DNA from: Streptomyces sp. NRRL WC-3626
GTDB lineage: Bacteria; Actinomycetota; Actinomycetes; Streptomycetales; Streptomycetaceae
Assembly (NCBI RefSeq): GCF_000718785.1
Contig: NZ_JOCA01000018.1
Coordinates: 124,001 to 188,000 of the forward strand
Direction: 5' to 3'
Length of the DNA stretch: 64,000 bases
Shown here: one piece after another, positions 61,934 to 64,000 of the stretch
Layout: every line of letters starts with the position of its first letter
How positions within the stretch are numbered: position 1 is the first letter of the stretch
Made by a program: the position numbers and the translations under genes
Notes under the pieces: generated by a model
Database searches by the model: none
What the model was told of the DNA's origin: nothing
What the model saw: only the letters and a program-made list of their open reading frames with translations

Positions 61934-64000
61934 TCCTGCCCCCGTCGTTCGTCTGGGGCGCCCGTGGCGACGGGCTCCCCGGCAAAACCCGTCGGCTGCC
62001 CGGGTTCTTCCCTGTCCTCCATGATCTCGCCCGTCGCGGTGTTCACGGCGGGGGCGGCGGGTGCCGCCTGTGCGAGGGCCGCGACGATCGTCTCGGCCGT
62101 CTTGCGGCCTATGCCCGGAACCTCGCAGATCTGGTCGATTGTCGCCGATCGCAGCCTCTTCACCGAACCGAAGTGCTTGATCAGTGCCTGCTTACGGGTC
62201 TCGCCGAGCCCCGCCACCTCGTCCAGCGGGCCGGACCGGAAGCGTTTGGCGCGCTTGGCGCGCTGATAGGTGATCGCGAACCGGTGGGCCTCGTCGCGGA
62301 CCCGCTGAAGCAGGTAGAGGCCCTCGCTGGTGCGTGGCAGCACCACCGGGTCGGCGTCGCCCGGCAGCCAGACCTCCTCCAGCCGCTTGGCGAGCCCGCA
62401 CACGGCGATGTCGTCGATGCCCAGTTCGTCCAGCGCCCGCCGGGCCGCCGCGACCTGCGGCGCGCCGCCGTCGACGACGACGAGCTGCGGCGGGTACGCG
62501 AAGCGCCGGGGGCGGCCGTCGTCCTCCGTGAGGGTGCTCGCGGGCGGCTCGCCGAGACCGCCGGAGGGCCCCTCGGCGCCGGGCTCGTCGCCGTCCGTCC
62601 ACTCCCCCGTGCGCTCCTTCTCGGCGAGGTAGCGGCGGAAGCGGCGGGTGATCACCTCGTGCATCGAGCGGACGTCGTCCTGCCCCGCGAAGCCCTTGAT
62701 CTGGAAGCGGCGGTACTCGCTCTTGCGGGCCAGTCCGTCCTCGAAGACGACCATGGAGGCCACCACGTCGTCGCCCTGGAGGTGCGAGATGTCGTAGCAC
62801 TCGACACGCAGCGGGGCGCTGTCCAGCTCCAGCGCTTCGGCGATCTCCTCCAGCGCGCGCGAGCGCGTGGTCAGGTCCGAGGCCCGCTTGGTCTTGTGCA
62901 GCACGAGCGCCTGCCGGGCGTTGCGCTCCACGGTCTCCATCAGGGCCCTCTTGTCCCCGCGCTGCGGGATCCTGAGGGAGACGCCGGAGCCGCGCCGCTG
63001 GGTCAGCCACTGCTGGACCGGCTCCACCGGGTCGGGCAGGGCGGGTACCAGAACCTCCCGGGGAACCGCGTCGCCGGTCTCCTCGCCGTAGAGCTGCTGC
63101 AGCGCGTGCTCGACCAGGGCGGCGGTGGTGACCTCCTCGACCTTGTCGGTGACCCAGCCGCGCTGGCCGCGCACACGTCCGCCGCGTACGTGGAAAATCT
63201 GGACGGCCGCCTCCAGCTCGTCCTCGGCGACCGCGATCAGGTCGGCGTCGGTCGCGTCGGCGAGCACGACCGCGCTCTTCTCCATGGCCTTCTTCAGGGC
63301 CCCTATGTCGTCGCGCAGACGGGCGGCCCGCTCGTACTCCATCTCCTCGGCCGCGTCCGCCATCTGCCGCTCCAGACGGCGCAGATACGTGCCCGTGCGG
63401 CCCGCCATGAAGTCGGAGAACTCCTCCGCCAGTTCCCTGTGGTCCTCGGCGGAGATGCGGTCCACGCAGGGCGCCGAGCACTTGTCGATGTAGCCGAGCA
63501 GACAGGGGCGGCCGGTGCGGGCGGCGTTCTTGAACACCCCGGCCGAGCAGGTGCGCACCGGAAAGACGCGCAGCAGCAGGTCCACGGTGTCGCGGATCGC
63601 CCACGCGTGTCCGTACGGGCCGAAGTAGCGCACGCCCTTCTTCTTGTGACCGCGCATCACCTGCACGCGCGGGAACTCCTCGTTCATCGTCACCGCGAGG
63701 TAGGGGTAGCTCTTGTCGTCGCGGTACTTCACGTTGAACCGGGGGTCGTACTCCTTGATCCAGGAGTACTCCAGCTGGAGCGCCTCGACCTCCGTGGACA
63801 CCACCGTCCACTCCACGGACTCGGCCGTGGTGACCATGGAGCGGGTGCGCGGGTGCAGCCCGGCCAGGTCCTGGAAGTAGTTCGCCAGGCGCTGGCGCAG
63901 GCTCTTCGCCTTTCCGACGTAGATCACCCGGCGGTGCTCGTCGCGGAACCGGTAGACCCCCGGCGAGTCGGGGATCTCACCCGGTCTGGGGCGGTAGCTG
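61930..64000 (-). CDS. uvrC: Excinuclease ABC subunit C, 5' end cut by window
   Basis: UvrC makes both incisions in nucleotide excision repair. The visible frame runs to the window edge and begins [18 protein letters not shown], so only a few N-terminal residues are missing. The GIY-YIG domain includes [18 protein letters not shown]. The cysteine-rich stretch [28 protein letters not shown], in outline, fits an Fe-S type UvrC. The UVR domain, the RNase H-like domain ([32 protein letters not shown]) and the C-terminal helix-hairpin-helix [20 protein letters not shown] follow. The extended tail after it is specific to actinobacteria. It is the first gene of the uvrC-rapZ-yvcK-whiA operon. Confidence 0.96.
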   Translation of the reverse strand, partial: SYRPRPGEIPDSPGVYRFRDEHRRVIYVGKAKSLRQRLANYFQDLAGLHPRTRSMVTTAESVEWTVVSTEVEALQLEYSWIKEYDPRFNVKYRDDKSYPYLAVTMNEEFPRVQVMRGHKKKGVRYFGPYGHAWAIRDTVDLLLRVFPVRTCSAGVFKNAARTGRPCLLGYIDKCSAPCVDRISAEDHRELAEEFSDFMAGRTGTYLRRLERQMADAAEEMEYERAARLRDDIGALKKAMEKSAVVLADATDADLIAVAEDELEAAVQIFHVRGGRVRGQRGWVTDKVEEVTTAALVEHALQQLYGEETGDAVPREVLVPALPDPVEPVQQWLTQRRGSGVSLRIPQRGDKRALMETVERNARQALVLHKTKRASDLTTRSRALEEIAEALELDSAPLRVECYDISHLQGDDVVASMVVFEDGLARKSEYRRFQIKGFAGQDDVRSMHEVITRRFRRYLAEKERTGEWTDGDEPGAEGPSGGLGEPPASTLTEDDGRPRRFAYPPQLVVVDGGAPQVAAARRALDELGIDDIAVCGLAKRLEEVWLPGDADPVVLPRTSEGLYLLQRVRDEAHRFAITYQRAKRAKRFRSGPLDEVAGLGETRKQALIKHFGSVKRLRSATIDQICEVPGIGRKTAETIVAALAQAAPAAPAVNTATGEIMEDREEPGQPTGFAGEPVATGAPDERRGQE

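Overview
The window is high-GC actinobacterial chromosome, almost certainly Streptomyces. The evidence is G/C-saturated third codon positions, frequent GTG starts, ATGA and GTGA stop/start overlaps, a SufRBDCSU operon with an actinobacterial SufR, a WhiA-YvcK-RapZ-UvrC cluster, a zwf-opcA pair and an RbpA-family gene. From memory the gene order matches the Streptomyces coelicolor SCO1900-SCO1953 neighbourhood. It is mostly core metabolism. There is no prophage, CRISPR array, transposase or canonical tRNA/rRNA gene. The first and last genes (a DeoR regulator and uvrC) are cut by the window ends.

Layout. 1-4.9 kb: DeoR regulator, polyol/sugar ABC importer (lipoprotein plus two permeases) and a zinc dehydrogenase in one overlapping operon. 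5-14.9 kb: TerD-like protein, TetR regulator, a Ro60 (TROVE/vWA) gene preceded by two tandem Y RNA-like genes, a Tat-exported DUF839/PhoX-like protein, an acidic unknown protein, a secreted nuclease and a Holin-X/DUF3618 pair. 15-18.3 kb: dapA, a small exported peptide, dapD and a TetR-SMR efflux pair with a double operator. 18.3-25 kb: the suf Fe-S assembly operon under SufR. 25-31.5 kb: ABC-2 exporter, ctaA, a nucleotidyltransferase, an amidohydrolase, a small unknown protein and ctaB. 31.8-38.2 kb: tkt-tal-zwf-opcA-pgl, the pentose phosphate block, with zwf broken. 38.3-45 kb: alpha-glucoside-type importer genes with a GH13 glucosidase and an extra binding protein. 45.1-48.7 kb: PadR with an ABC/FtsX exporter. 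48.8-55.6 kb: pgi, an RbpA-family gene, secG and the glycolytic set tpi-pgk-gap. 55.8-64 kb: a large M14 carboxypeptidase, whiA, yvcK, rapZ and uvrC.

Main points of interest. (1) Two adjacent noncoding RNAs upstream of the Ro60 gene each carry a circularly permuted tRNA: the T arm comes before the D arm and the acceptor stem is closed by a small loop. One looks class I and the other Leu-like. (2) zwf has lost about 56 codons at a run of eight C and is frameshifted, so its 5' part reads in frame into opcA. (3) A GC-rich intergenic repeat occurs at least four times. One copy supplies the C-terminus and stop codon of a nucleotidyltransferase gene. A short related segment sits inside a 29-bp direct duplication of the end of an ABC ATPase gene. 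(4) A TGTTAGGTA operator-like motif occurs three times around the glucoside/PadR region, once over the -10 region of the glucosidase promoter.
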